Shown in pieces: positions 18,320-27,150 of a stretch of 64,000 bases of DNA. The notes beneath the pieces were generated by a model, which saw nothing but the letters and a program-made list of their open reading frames with translations, had not been told where the DNA came from and ran no database searches. The translations under genes were made by a program, and so were the position numbers. Source of the stretch: Desulfosarcina widdelii (lineage in GTDB: Bacteria > Desulfobacterota > Desulfobacteria > Desulfobacterales > Desulfosarcinaceae); contig NZ_AP021875.1 in the NCBI RefSeq assembly GCF_009688965.1, forward strand, positions 6,925,001 to 6,989,000. Reading direction: 5' to 3'. Every line of letters begins with the position of its first letter. Positions within the stretch are counted from its first letter, which is position 1.

Positions 18320-19615
18320 TCATGGTTCGCTGCTGCCCATCGCCCATTCCAACCGCGCCAACGCCGAACCGTAACCGTACTGCGCTTCATGATACGCGCT
18401 TTGGGCGCGGTCGAGGTAGCTGCGTGCATCGAGCACTTCCGTGGTGGTGGTCAACTGCTGCCGGTAGAGGCGGTCGGTGATCCGCCAGTGCTCTTTAGCC
18501 TGATTCAGGGCTGTCCTGGCCGTGTCGATGTTGCCTTGTGCCACGTCCAGATCGAGACGTGCCTGCACGACCTGCAGCCGGATGTCGTCGCGGATTTTTT
18601 CCAGTGTCTGTTCCAGGGCCCGCTGTTCGGCCGCCGCCTCGGCGCTGCGGGACCGCGTTTTACCGAAGGTGAAAATGTCCCAGCTTGCCTGGACGCCCAC
18701 GCTGGCATTGTGCTGGTTGGCGTACTCATTGGTGCGCGCCCCCACATCTTCGCCATCTTGCTGGTACCGGCCGAACAGCTCAACATGGGGATAGTAGTCG
18801 CTCTTTACGACCCGCTGCTCGCTGCTTTTAGACTCGATGGCCTGTTCTATCAGAGCGATTTCGCATCGGTTCGCCATGGCCCCTTCGACCTGGTCGTCGA
18901 GTTTCGGCAAGGGGATGATGGCCGGGATAGCCTCGGCGATCTCGAGGTCGGCATCGAACTCCCGACCCAGTTGCAGGCACAAGGCCGAACGTGCCTGCCG
19001 CACGGCGGCCTGGGTCCGATGCTGCTGCAAAACGGCGTCGCCCCGGGCAACTTGGGCCTTGAGCAGATCGTTCAAAGGCACCAGCCCGTTGGCGTAAAAC
19101 TTTTCTACGTCGGTCTCATGGGCCGTCAGCGCGGCTACGCTGCCGGCTGACACCTCCAGCTTTTTTTCGGCGACGAGAAGATCGAAGCATCCCTGTTTGA
19201 CCTGCACGATGACCTTCTGTCTGGCCTGCTGCAAGTCAAGTGTCCGGTTTGAGAGCCCTAGTTGGGCCAGACGGTGGCGCGCACTGATGGCGAACCCCGA
19301 GAAAATCGGCTGCCGCAGGGCGATTTCCCAGTGGTGCTGGTCGCGGGTGTTGGTGACCACCGGTGTGCCGGTGATATTGATATAGGGCGACTCGGCCAGG
19401 TTCTGATAGCTGTAGGCTGCCGAAATGCGCGGGAGGAAGTCGGCCCGGGTCGCGTGCGTGGCGAATTCGGCCGCTTGGCGGTAAGCCTCGCCTTCATGAA
19501 TCTCCGGGCTGCTGGCAAGGGCTTCGCGGACGGCGTCATCGATGGTCAGCGGTGCGGCGGCCCAACCGTCGATGGCGACCAGCAAGATAAGGATGGTGAG
19601 CCAGTAGTATTTCAT
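18320..19615 (-). CDS. TolC-family outer-membrane efflux protein
   Basis: 431 aa from ATG 19615, which has a good AGAGGAAAA Shine-Dalgarno and opens into a signal peptide ending near 'GWAAA'. Two OEP repeats with long coiled-coil helices are visible, and a typical C-terminal 'LDARSYLDRAQSAYHEAQ' helix. The frame extends to 20245 but that part overlaps the upstream permease and is a shadow. It is the last gene of the exporter operon, giving the outer-membrane duct that E. coli ybhGFSR must borrow from elsewhere. Confidence 0.92.
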   Translation of the reverse strand: MKYYWLTILILLVAIDGWAAAPLTIDDAVREALASSPEIHEGEAYRQAAEFATHATRADFLPRISAAYSYQNLAESPYINITGTPVVTNTRDQHHWEIALRQPIFSGFAISARHRLAQLGLSNRTLDLQQARQKVIVQVKQGCFDLLVAEKKLEVSAGSVAALTAHETDVEKFYANGLVPLNDLLKAQVARGDAVLQQHRTQAAVRQARSALCLQLGREFDADLEIAEAIPAIIPLPKLDDQVEGAMANRCEIALIEQAIESKSSEQRVVKSDYYPHVELFGRYQQDGEDVGARTNEYANQHNASVGVQASWDIFTFGKTRSRSAEAAAEQRALEQTLEKIRDDIRLQVVQARLDLDVAQGNIDTARTALNQAKEHWRITDRLYRQQLTTTTEVLDARSYLDRAQSAYHEAQYGYGSALARLEWAMGSSEP

Positions 19616-19626
19616 GGTGTTTTCCT

Positions 19627-20748
19627 CTAGTTCAACGTTTTCTTGAAACGTGTCACCGCCAGCGTGAGAAACGCGGCGGCCAGCATGGCCTGGATCCCCA
19701 TGCTCGGCCACAAGGTGCGGATGCCGACGCCTTTGACGACGATGCCGTGAAGGACCTGCAAAAACCAGCGCATGGGGTTGAGCACGGTCAGCCACTGGAT
19801 GACTTCCGGCATGTTGCGGATGGGAAAGATAAAACCGCTGAGCAGAATTGCCGGCACCAGGATGAAAAAGGCGGTTAACAGGGCCTGTTGCTGGGTGTGG
19901 GCCGTAACGCTCACCAAAAGGGCCAGCCCGAGATTTCCGAGGATGTAAATGGTGGCCGACAGGTACAAGAGAAACAGGCTGCCCTCGATGGAAATGCCGA
20001 ATATCAGGCGGGCGATGATGAACATCATCGTCATCGTGACCATGCCGGTAATCAGAAAAGGCAGGGTTTTGCCTAAAATGAACTCCAGTCGTCGGATCGG
20101 GGTGACCATCACCTGCTCGATGGTACCGATCTCCTTTTCGCGCACGATGGCCATGGATGTGAGCACCAGGCCGATCAGAATCAGCATGACGGCGATCAGG
20201 CCGGGAACATAATAGTATTTGCTCTCCAGGTTGGGGTTGTACCAAGCCCTGACGCGTAGATCCAACGGTGATTCGGAACCGGCCGCCGGGACGGCAAATT
20301 CGGCGGACATGCGCCGGTTGAAGCTGGCCACGGCCCGGTTGGCATAGTTAAGGGTGATGGCCGCATCGTTGCTCAGGGTGCCGTCCACCAGAAGCTGGAC
20401 GGTTACCGATCTGCCCGCTCGCAGATCCGCGGCAAAGTGCTGGGGAATGCGCAGGACCGCCCGCGCTTGTCCGGCGTCCAGAAACCTGCGAACTCCTTTG
20501 TCGGTGGCCAGCCTGTGCGTGACGGTAAAGTAGGTGCCGCCGGTGAATTCGGCCACCAGCAGGCGGCTTTGGGGCGTATTGTCCGGATCGACCACCACTG
20601 TGGCGATGTTTTTCACATCGGTGGTCAGAGCAAAGGCCAGCACCGTCATCTGCACCAGGGGCATGGCCAGTACCACCAGACGCATGCGCACGTCCCGGAA
20701 CATCTGCAAAAATTCCTTGAAAAGGATTTGGCGGATACGAAGAATCAT
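19627..20748 (-). CDS. ybhR: ABC-2 type exporter permease (YbhR-like)
   Basis: 373 aa. One N-terminal membrane helix, a large extracytoplasmic domain (about residues 45-170), then five membrane helices; the 'AIVREKEIGTIEQVMVTPI' segment is characteristic of this permease family. It pairs with the permease encoded just upstream (20789-21910), and equal length suggests ancient duplication. The gene starts 40 bp after its partner. Confidence 0.88.
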   Translation of the reverse strand: MILRIRQILFKEFLQMFRDVRMRLVVLAMPLVQMTVLAFALTTDVKNIATVVVDPDNTPQSRLLVAEFTGGTYFTVTHRLATDKGVRRFLDAGQARAVLRIPQHFAADLRAGRSVTVQLLVDGTLSNDAAITLNYANRAVASFNRRMSAEFAVPAAGSESPLDLRVRAWYNPNLESKYYYVPGLIAVMLILIGLVLTSMAIVREKEIGTIEQVMVTPIRRLEFILGKTLPFLITGMVTMTMMFIIARLIFGISIEGSLFLLYLSATIYILGNLGLALLVSVTAHTQQQALLTAFFILVPAILLSGFIFPIRNMPEVIQWLTVLNPMRWFLQVLHGIVVKGVGIRTLWPSMGIQAMLAAAFLTLAVTRFKKTLN

Positions 20749-20788
20749 TTCCGTCCGTTCTCCAAAGTTGAATAGTTCGACGGCCCCG

Positions 20789-21910
20789 TCACAGTTTCAG
20801 TTTCATTTTACGGTGGCATAGTAGAACCATGACGGCGGCGTAGACCGTCAACAGAATCATGTTGAGCCCCAACACCTCCAATCCGATGCCCTTGAGGAAA
20901 ATCCCCTTGAGCAGCGCAATGAAGTAGCGGGCCGGTACGATGAAGGTGATCGCCTGGATCGCCGTCGGCATGTTGTAAATGCCGAAAACGAAGCCCGAGA
21001 GCAAAAGGGTGGGCAGGTATCCGGTGAACAGGGCGAGCTGGTTGGCCAGCACCTGGCTCTTGAGGTTGATGCTGAGCAGAAGCCCCAGAAACAGGGCACC
21101 TGTGAGAAAAACCGACGCCGAAAGAAACAGCAGCGCCGGGCTGCCGCGCAGCGGAACATCGAAAATCCAGCGTCCCATGGCTACGGCGATGGCCACGTCG
21201 ATCAGGCCGATGACGAAATAGGGCACGACCTTTCCGATAACCAATTCGGGAACCCGGATGGGGGTGCTGATGAGTTGTTCCATGGTGCCGGTCTCCCATT
21301 CCCGGGCGATGGTGACACTGGTGAGCATGGCGGCGATGACCACCATCACCAAGGCGATGATCCCGGGAATGATCACGTTACGGCTTTCCATTTCCGGGTT
21401 GTACCAGGCCCGCGGTTCCAGGTTGACCGTTCCCGATATCCCGGATCGGTAACTTCCGGCAACAGTAAGACCGCGATTGTAGATCAGGCCGATGGCTTCC
21501 AGGTAGCCGGCGGCCAGCGACGCGTTGTTGGCGTCGGCCCCGTCGATGAGGGCCTGGACCGACACCGGCCGCCCGGCGCGGATACGGTCGGCGAAATCGG
21601 CCGGGAGGGTCAGGGCCACCATGATCTTGCCGGCGTCAAGCCAGTTGGCGAGTGTAGCCGGGTCGTCAGTATACCGGTCGATGGAAAAATAGGCCGACCC
21701 TTCCAAAAGACTGATCAGTTGACGGCTTTCGGCGGTGCGCGACTGATCCCGGATCGCCGTGGGTACATGCTTGAGGTCCATGGTCAGGGCGTAGCCGAAC
21801 AGGGCGATCAGGAGCATGGGAATGGCGATGGCCAGCACCAGGCTGCGCCAGTCCCGCAGAATGTGAATGAACTCCTTGCGGACCACGGCTATAAGACGCT
21901 GCTTATTCAC
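20789..21910 (-). CDS. ybhS: ABC-2 type exporter permease (YbhS-like)
   Basis: 373 aa with the same plan as the following gene: N-terminal helix, extracytoplasmic domain, five C-terminal helices, and 'TIAREWETGTMEQLISTPI' at the family's conserved position. By order it corresponds to YbhS. With YbhR it should form the heterodimeric inner-membrane pore driven by the double ATPase. Confidence 0.88.
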   Translation of the reverse strand: MNKQRLIAVVRKEFIHILRDWRSLVLAIAIPMLLIALFGYALTMDLKHVPTAIRDQSRTAESRQLISLLEGSAYFSIDRYTDDPATLANWLDAGKIMVALTLPADFADRIRAGRPVSVQALIDGADANNASLAAGYLEAIGLIYNRGLTVAGSYRSGISGTVNLEPRAWYNPEMESRNVIIPGIIALVMVVIAAMLTSVTIAREWETGTMEQLISTPIRVPELVIGKVVPYFVIGLIDVAIAVAMGRWIFDVPLRGSPALLFLSASVFLTGALFLGLLLSINLKSQVLANQLALFTGYLPTLLLSGFVFGIYNMPTAIQAITFIVPARYFIALLKGIFLKGIGLEVLGLNMILLTVYAAVMVLLCHRKMKLKL

Positions 21911-21936
21911 AGTGCGCCCCTTTGATTGAGATGAGA

Positions 21937-23883
21937 TTACCGGTGGTTACCATTTTGACGGTCCTCTTTTTCGATCAGTGAGACGAAGACGTCCTCCATG
22001 GAAGGGGGGACAGGGGCGATGGTCATATCGACGATTCCCAGGCGCTCGGCAATCTCCCGAATACGAATGGTCACCGTTTCGGCGTCGTCCACCTTGAGGT
22101 GCAGGCCGGCGCCGAACAGGGCCACATCCCGGACTCCTTCGACGGCGGCCAGATCGTCCATGAGATCCTGGGGGTTGGCACAGCGCAGATCGAGAATGGT
22201 TTCTTCCACCAGTTTCTCCTTAAGCTGCCGCGGCGAGCCTAATGCAATCATACGGCCCCGGTAGATCAGGGCCACACGGTCGCAGTACTCGGCTTCTTCC
22301 ATGTAGTGGGTGGTGACGAAAACCGTCCGGCCTCGTCCGGCCATATCGTAGATCAAATCCCAGAAGCGCCTGCGGCTCAACGGATCGACCCCGCTGGTGG
22401 GTTCGTCCAGAAAGATGATCGGCGGGCGGTGCAGGATGGCGCAGGCCAGGGACAGGCGCTGTTTCCAGCCCCCGGCCAGAAGCCGTGTAGGCTGGCTTTC
22501 GCGGCCTTCGAGCCCGGCCATGTGGATAGCCCAGGCCCGGCGCTCGGCCAGTCGCTCACCGTCCAGCCCGTAAATGCCTCCGTAAAAGGCGATGTTTTCC
22601 GAGACGGTCAGATCCTCGTAGAGGGAGAATTTCTGGCTCATGTAGCCGATTTTCTGCTTGATGACCTCGGCCTGGGTGGCAATATCGAAACCGGCCACAT
22701 GACCGCTGCCGGCAGACGGGCTGAGCAGACCGCAGAGCATGCGAATGGTGGTGCTTTTGCCGGCGCCGTTGGGCCCCAAAAACCCAAAAATCTCGCCGGT
22801 CGATACGGTCAGGTCCAGGCGGTCCACGGCAACGAAATCGCCGAACTTCCGCGTCAGACCGTCGATCCGGACGGCAATATCGTCGGCAGTACCGGCAGCG
22901 TCGTCCCCGGGGGAAAGCGGCGAGCCGGGGCTGCCGGGGGACGAGGTCTTCTCGTCGGGTTTTACCATAGCCACGAAAACGTCTTCCAGGCTGGGGTCAA
23001 CCGGTTTGAGGTCCTTGATGGGGATATGGGCTGTTTCCAGTATCCGTCGGGTTGTCCCAATGATCGTCTCCGGGTCGCGGCAGACGATGTGCACACTGTC
23101 TCCGAAAAGATCCACGCTGGTCGCCCCGGCCAATTGCTCCTGCAGGATGCGGGCCGCCTTGCGGCTGCTTGCACTGTGCAGCGCCACAAGGCGTTGGGGC
23201 ATTGAGCGGCGTACATCCTCGGGCTTGCCCTGGGCCAATAGACGCCCCTGATCCATCAGGGCGATCCGGTTGCAGCGCTCGGCCTCGTCCAGGTAGGCAG
23301 TGCTGACCAGAATGGCCACTCCGGAGGCCAGCATGCGGTAGAGAATGCGCCAGAAGTCGCGGCGGCTGACCGGGTCCACACCGTTGGTGGGCTCGTCCAG
23401 AAGAAGGACTTCCGGGGTGTGAATCAGGGCGCAGATCAACTGGAGCTTTTGTTTCATGCCGCCTGAGAGGTTACCCGCCAGGCGTTTGCGGAAAGGCCGC
23501 ATGTAGGAGAAATCGAGCAGCTCGTCCAGGCGGTCTTCACGCTCCCGCCGGTTTACGCCATAGAGGTCGGCATAAAAATTGATGTTTTCGTTCACCGTCA
23601 GGTCCGGATATAAACCGAAGCGTTGACTCATATAAGCCAGATGGGTTTTGACCGCGCCGCTTTCCTCCGGCAGACGGCAGCCGGCCACCTCGATTTCTCC
23701 ATCGGAAGGGTCCAAAAGACCGGCCAGCATGCGCAGGGTGGTGGTTTTTCCGGCGCCGTCCGGCCCCACCAGTCCGACGATTTCGCCTTGCGCCACTGAA
23801 AGGGAAATTCCATCCACCGCCTTCAGTTCGCCAAACATACGGCGGACGCCGGTGGCCTGGACGACCGCAGCAGCATGGCTCAT
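21937..23883 (-). CDS. ybhF: Fused double ABC ATPase (YbhF-like)
   Basis: 648 aa with two complete ABC ATPase domains joined by a Gly/Pro/Ser-rich linker near residue 325. First half: Walker A GPDGAGKTT, signature NLSGGMKQK, Walker B 'LLLDEPTNGVDP'. Second half: GPNGAGKST, signature degenerate as LLAGGWKQR, Walker B 'IFLDEPTSGVDP'. One gene supplies both nucleotide-binding subunits for the two permeases. The start overlaps the adaptor gene by 4 nt. Confidence 0.92.
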   Translation of the reverse strand: MSHAAAVVQATGVRRMFGELKAVDGISLSVAQGEIVGLVGPDGAGKTTTLRMLAGLLDPSDGEIEVAGCRLPEESGAVKTHLAYMSQRFGLYPDLTVNENINFYADLYGVNRREREDRLDELLDFSYMRPFRKRLAGNLSGGMKQKLQLICALIHTPEVLLLDEPTNGVDPVSRRDFWRILYRMLASGVAILVSTAYLDEAERCNRIALMDQGRLLAQGKPEDVRRSMPQRLVALHSASSRKAARILQEQLAGATSVDLFGDSVHIVCRDPETIIGTTRRILETAHIPIKDLKPVDPSLEDVFVAMVKPDEKTSSPGSPGSPLSPGDDAAGTADDIAVRIDGLTRKFGDFVAVDRLDLTVSTGEIFGFLGPNGAGKSTTIRMLCGLLSPSAGSGHVAGFDIATQAEVIKQKIGYMSQKFSLYEDLTVSENIAFYGGIYGLDGERLAERRAWAIHMAGLEGRESQPTRLLAGGWKQRLSLACAILHRPPIIFLDEPTSGVDPLSRRRFWDLIYDMAGRGRTVFVTTHYMEEAEYCDRVALIYRGRMIALGSPRQLKEKLVEETILDLRCANPQDLMDDLAAVEGVRDVALFGAGLHLKVDDAETVTIRIREIAERLGIVDMTIAPVPPSMEDVFVSLIEKEDRQNGNHR

Positions 23884-25067
23884 TGCGCTGCCTCGATGAC
23901 CGCATCGGCCGGCATGCCCGGTTTGAGGGCGCTGTCCGGGTTGCTGAGCTGAATTTTGATCCGGTAGACCAGGTTGGTGCGCTCTTCGGTGGTCTGGACC
24001 GAGCGGGGTGTGAATTCGGCCGCGCTGCTGATATAGCTGATCCGGCCTTTCCAGGATCGGTCCGGATAGGCATCGACAGTTACCTCGGCCTCCTGGTTCA
24101 GGCGGATGCGGCCCAGTTCGGTTTCGGAAGCAAAGGCCCGCAACCAGACGTTGGCGATGTCGCCAACGGTAAGCACCGGACTGCCTGGATTCAGGTAGCT
24201 GCCCGGTTCGGCCGATGTGCTCAGCACTACACCGTCGAAGGAAGCGAAAAGCTCCGTCTCGGCCAACTGCTGCCGGGCCACAGCCAAGGCAGCGCCGGCG
24301 GCCTGTTTTTTGGCCCGGGCCTGGTCGACGGCTTCCTGGCGGGGGCCGGCTTTCACCAGGGCGTAGGCCGCCTCGGCCTGAACTAGCGCAGAACGGGCCT
24401 GCCGGATGCGTTCTTTTCGGCTGCCTTCACGGCGCAGGCTCAATCGCTGCTCGGCTGCCTGTCGCCGCGAGGCCGCTGCCGCGGCAGCGTTGGTGGCAGA
24501 ATCCAGGTTGGTTCGGTAAGTTTCGAAGGCCTGACGGCTGATACCGCCATCGGCGAAAACGGCCTCGTAGCGGGAAAAATCGTTTTTGGCCAGGTTCAAC
24601 AGGCTCTTGGCCGTTCGTTCGTCTGCCATGGCTCGCGCCAGGTCCGCTTCGGCTTCGGCGATCTCCTGGTCGCGGCTGCCGTTTTGCAGTTCGCTCAGGT
24701 TGAAGCGGGCCTGCTGAACGGCCGCCTTGGCCTGCCGGATCTCATCGGGGCGGCTGCCGGCTTCGAGTTCGGCCAGTACGGCCGAGGCAAAGTCCATGTC
24801 GGCGAGGGCTTTTTGAAGCTGCAGCCGCTGGTCCGTATCGTCCAGCATAGCCATCCGCTGACCGCTTGCCACATTGTCCCCTTCCTCCACCAGACGGCGG
24901 CTTAGGCGGCCGGGAATTTTAAAAGCCAGGTCGACCTGGGTCACGTCGATGTTGCCGGACAGCGCAATGGATTCGGTCCCATTTTTCGACGCGAGAAAAA
25001 GATGCCAGAAAACGATGGTCAGCAGAATCGCTGCCAAGGGAACGATGATGAGCAGCTTTTTTTTCAT
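23880..25067 (-). CDS. ybhG: HlyD-family periplasmic adaptor (YbhG-like)
   Basis: 395 aa. N-terminal membrane anchor (about residues 3-24), split lipoyl domain ('KIPGRLSRRLVEEGD' to the later 'ELFASFDGVVLS'), a long Ala-rich coiled-coil hairpin (about 95-270) and a beta-barrel. It should bridge the ABC-2 permeases to the TolC encoded in the same operon. GGAGG precedes the start, and it overlaps the TetR stop by 4 nt. Confidence 0.92.
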   Translation of the reverse strand: MKKKLLIIVPLAAILLTIVFWHLFLASKNGTESIALSGNIDVTQVDLAFKIPGRLSRRLVEEGDNVASGQRMAMLDDTDQRLQLQKALADMDFASAVLAELEAGSRPDEIRQAKAAVQQARFNLSELQNGSRDQEIAEAEADLARAMADERTAKSLLNLAKNDFSRYEAVFADGGISRQAFETYRTNLDSATNAAAAAASRRQAAEQRLSLRREGSRKERIRQARSALVQAEAAYALVKAGPRQEAVDQARAKKQAAGAALAVARQQLAETELFASFDGVVLSTSAEPGSYLNPGSPVLTVGDIANVWLRAFASETELGRIRLNQEAEVTVDAYPDRSWKGRISYISSAAEFTPRSVQTTEERTNLVYRIKIQLSNPDSALKPGMPADAVIEAAQ

Positions 25068-25765
25068 ACTTTGCCTCCATTATCCGGGCTGGATGGAACG
25101 TCCATGGCAACCGGATCGGAAATCGAACGGCGTGCTGCCTCGATGCCGGCCAGAGAGAAGCGGGTGATATGATCGGCAAGACCGTCGATGAGGCCGGCGT
25201 CCGAAAAATCCATGGCGGTCAGCCGTGAGACGATAGGCCGGGCCATGGCGTAGTGAAAACACTGCCCGATGACACTGATCTGGCAGCGCATGATGTCCTG
25301 GACGGTTGCGTCAGGGCCGAGAATTTCGGCAACGATACCGCTTAGTACGGCAGCGGCCGGCCGGATGAATTCGTCCACCATGTCGTTTAAAAATATGGAT
25401 GGATCGGCCAGTTCGCGGGCCACCAACTGCCCTTTGCCCGGATAGCCGGAAAGACCACCGGGGGCTATCAGGCGCATGAGCGTGCCGCGGACAAAGGCCC
25501 GCAGGCGTGTCTCGGGATCGGACCGACTGTCAACGCCCTCGTCGAGGGGGTAAAGGTTGAAGGTTCGGGAAATGAGTTCGGTGACCACCGTGCGGTAGAG
25601 TTCCTTCTTGCCGCCGAAATGGTAGTTGATGGCTGCCACGTTGACGCCGGCCGTACGGCAGATTTCGCGGATCGTGGCCGCCTTGTAGCCCATGCAGCCG
25701 AACACGTCACCGGCGGCATCCAGGATTTTCGCTTTTACGGACGTGTCCTCGGTATGAATGGCCAT
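25064..25765 (-). CDS. cecR: TetR-family regulator of the exporter operon (CecR-like)
   Basis: 233 aa. N-terminal TetR helix-turn-helix ('ATIREICRTAGVNVAAIN', then 'YHFGGKKELY'), followed by a C-terminal ligand domain of the CecR/DUF1956 type. First gene of the operon and overlapping ybhG, it likely represses its own transcription; paired sequence repeats lie 27-67 bp upstream. Orthology to E. coli CecR is inferred from gene order plus domain type, so the symbol is tentative. Confidence 0.82.
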   Translation of the reverse strand: MAIHTEDTSVKAKILDAAGDVFGCMGYKAATIREICRTAGVNVAAINYHFGGKKELYRTVVTELISRTFNLYPLDEGVDSRSDPETRLRAFVRGTLMRLIAPGGLSGYPGKGQLVARELADPSIFLNDMVDEFIRPAAAVLSGIVAEILGPDATVQDIMRCQISVIGQCFHYAMARPIVSRLTAMDFSDAGLIDGLADHITRFSLAGIEAARRSISDPVAMDVPSSPDNGGKV

Positions 25766-25791
25766 AACAATCTCCGCTTCTGGAAAAATTA

Positions 25792-25832
25792 AAACAAATG
25801 TTTAAAACAATTGATCTAAACAAACGTTTAAA
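25792..25832. promoter_or_regulatory. Candidate TetR/CecR operator: two direct copies
   Basis: Two copies of AAACAAAYGTTTAAA, at 25792-25806 and 25818-25832, are 26 bp apart start to start. Each contains the partial palindrome AAAC-N4-GTTT. The position immediately upstream of the TetR gene and the AT-rich setting suit autoregulation. Binding is inferred. Confidence 0.55.
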
Positions 25833-25867
25833 TCAAGATCGGTGTCTTGTCAACCAAAAAATCAAGA

Positions 25868-26028
25868 TTGGCAGTCTCGAAAAAAGTCACCAGACATGTC
25901 ATTCCCGCGCAGGTGGGAATCCACTATTTTCAAATTTTTATAGATAGCGATAGGGGTTCACTGCGTGCGCCCGCCTGTGCAGGAATGACATCAATGGGTC
26001 AACTTTGACTTTTTGCGAAACCATCGAA
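25868..26028. repeat. MITE-like palindromic repeat, copy 3
   Basis: About 160 bp. Left arm from 25868 (GTCTCGAAAAAAGTCA), right arm ending 26028 (TGACTTTTTGCGAAACC). The core holds 'GTCATTCCCGCGCAGG' and its partner 'GCCTGTGCAGGAATGAC' in inverted orientation. It sits between the exporter promoter and the 3' end of the radical SAM gene. Confidence 0.75.
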
Positions 26029-26057
26029 AAAAAATGGAAATAATTGGATGCCTGAAT

Positions 26058-26987
26058 TCAGGAGGGGTTCCCGCCGCGATATCGTTTGCCCTGCCAGGTG
26101 TTCTTTTCCCTGAACAGGGTATGAATCAGATCGACGGTTTCTTTTTTTTGCAGGGACCAGTCCGGGGCAACCAACTCCCGGGGGTGGGGGTCGCCGGTAA
26201 GACGCTGAATGATCGTCGTATCAGGGAGGCGTTCGATAAAATCGCAGACGAGTTCGGCGTATTCGCGCTGCTCCAGGCAGCGGTAGGCACCTTTGCTGTG
26301 CAAGGTTTCCATGGCGGTTCCCCGCACCACATACAGCAGGTGAAGCTTGATGCCGTCCAACGCCATGGCGGCAATGAAATCCGCGGTGGCCAGCATATCC
26401 TTTCGGGATTCCCCGGGAAGCCCCAGAATCACGTGGGCACAAATCCGGATATTCCTCCCGCGGGTAGCCGCCACCGCCTTTTCGAAACAGGCGACGTCGT
26501 GGCCGCGATTGATTCGGACAAGGGTTCGGTTGTGAGCGCTCTGCAAGCCGTATTCCACCCAGACCAGATGGTCGCGGGCGTAGCTTTCAAGCAGGTCCAG
26601 TTTGGTGTCATCCACGCAGTCCGGACGGGTGCCCACGGCCATTCCAACGACATTTTCCACGGCCAGGGCTTCGTCGTACATGGCCTGCAGCCGTTCAACC
26701 TGCGCGTAGGTGTTGGTAAAGGATTGAAAGTAGGCCAGCAACTTGTTGGTCTTGAACCGGCGGGCAATCCTGTCCTTGGCGCGCTCGATCTGCTGCGTGA
26801 TGGAAAGCCCTTTTTGGCGGGCGCCGGTACCGGAGCCCCGGGCATTGCAGTAAATGCAGCCCCCTGTGGAAAGGGTCCCGTCGCGATTGGGGCAAGAAAG
26901 ACCGGCATCGACGGTGACTTTGTGGACCCGGCATCCGAAAAGGGATTTGAAATAGGTGTTCAGATCCCGGTAGGGCCTTTTTTCCAT
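26058..26987 (-). CDS. Radical SAM protein, TIGR01212/YhcC family
   Basis: 309 aa. The cluster motif is of the extended form 'CPNRDGTLSTGGCIYCNARG' (about residues 32-51), with the last two Cys spaced CxxC, as in the YhcC family. 'HVILGLPGESRKDM' and 'LHLLYVVRGTAM' also match. E. coli YhcC is a radical SAM protein of uncertain substrate. It stands alone and divergent from mnmG. Confidence 0.88.
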   Translation of the reverse strand: MEKRPYRDLNTYFKSLFGCRVHKVTVDAGLSCPNRDGTLSTGGCIYCNARGSGTGARQKGLSITQQIERAKDRIARRFKTNKLLAYFQSFTNTYAQVERLQAMYDEALAVENVVGMAVGTRPDCVDDTKLDLLESYARDHLVWVEYGLQSAHNRTLVRINRGHDVACFEKAVAATRGRNIRICAHVILGLPGESRKDMLATADFIAAMALDGIKLHLLYVVRGTAMETLHSKGAYRCLEQREYAELVCDFIERLPDTTIIQRLTGDPHPRELVAPDWSLQKKETVDLIHTLFREKNTWQGKRYRGGNPS

Positions 26988-27150
26988 GGTTATCCGGTTC
27001 TTGACCTTGCTGTATAGACAGTACTATTGTGCACTCTACAAAGTTCCAATTAAAAAAATATTATAGCGCGATATTGGCATTCGGCTCAATACGTAATCTC
27101 CGGAACCCAAAATCTTTGAAGAGAATAATTCTATTGGTACAGTACAACAG

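Noticed and set aside
19616-20245. Open frame extending the TolC gene upstream by 210 residues
   Set aside because: It overlaps the ybhR permease in another frame, is compositionally a shadow, and the ATG at 19615 has a Shine-Dalgarno and signal peptide.
22306-23205. 299-aa plus-strand frame opposite the double ATPase
   Set aside because: No recognisable motif; lies antisense to a gene with all ABC motifs; typical of GC-rich shadow frames.
26013-27017. 334-aa plus-strand frame opposite the radical SAM gene
   Set aside because: Antisense shadow; the minus-strand frame carries the cluster Cys and family blocks.
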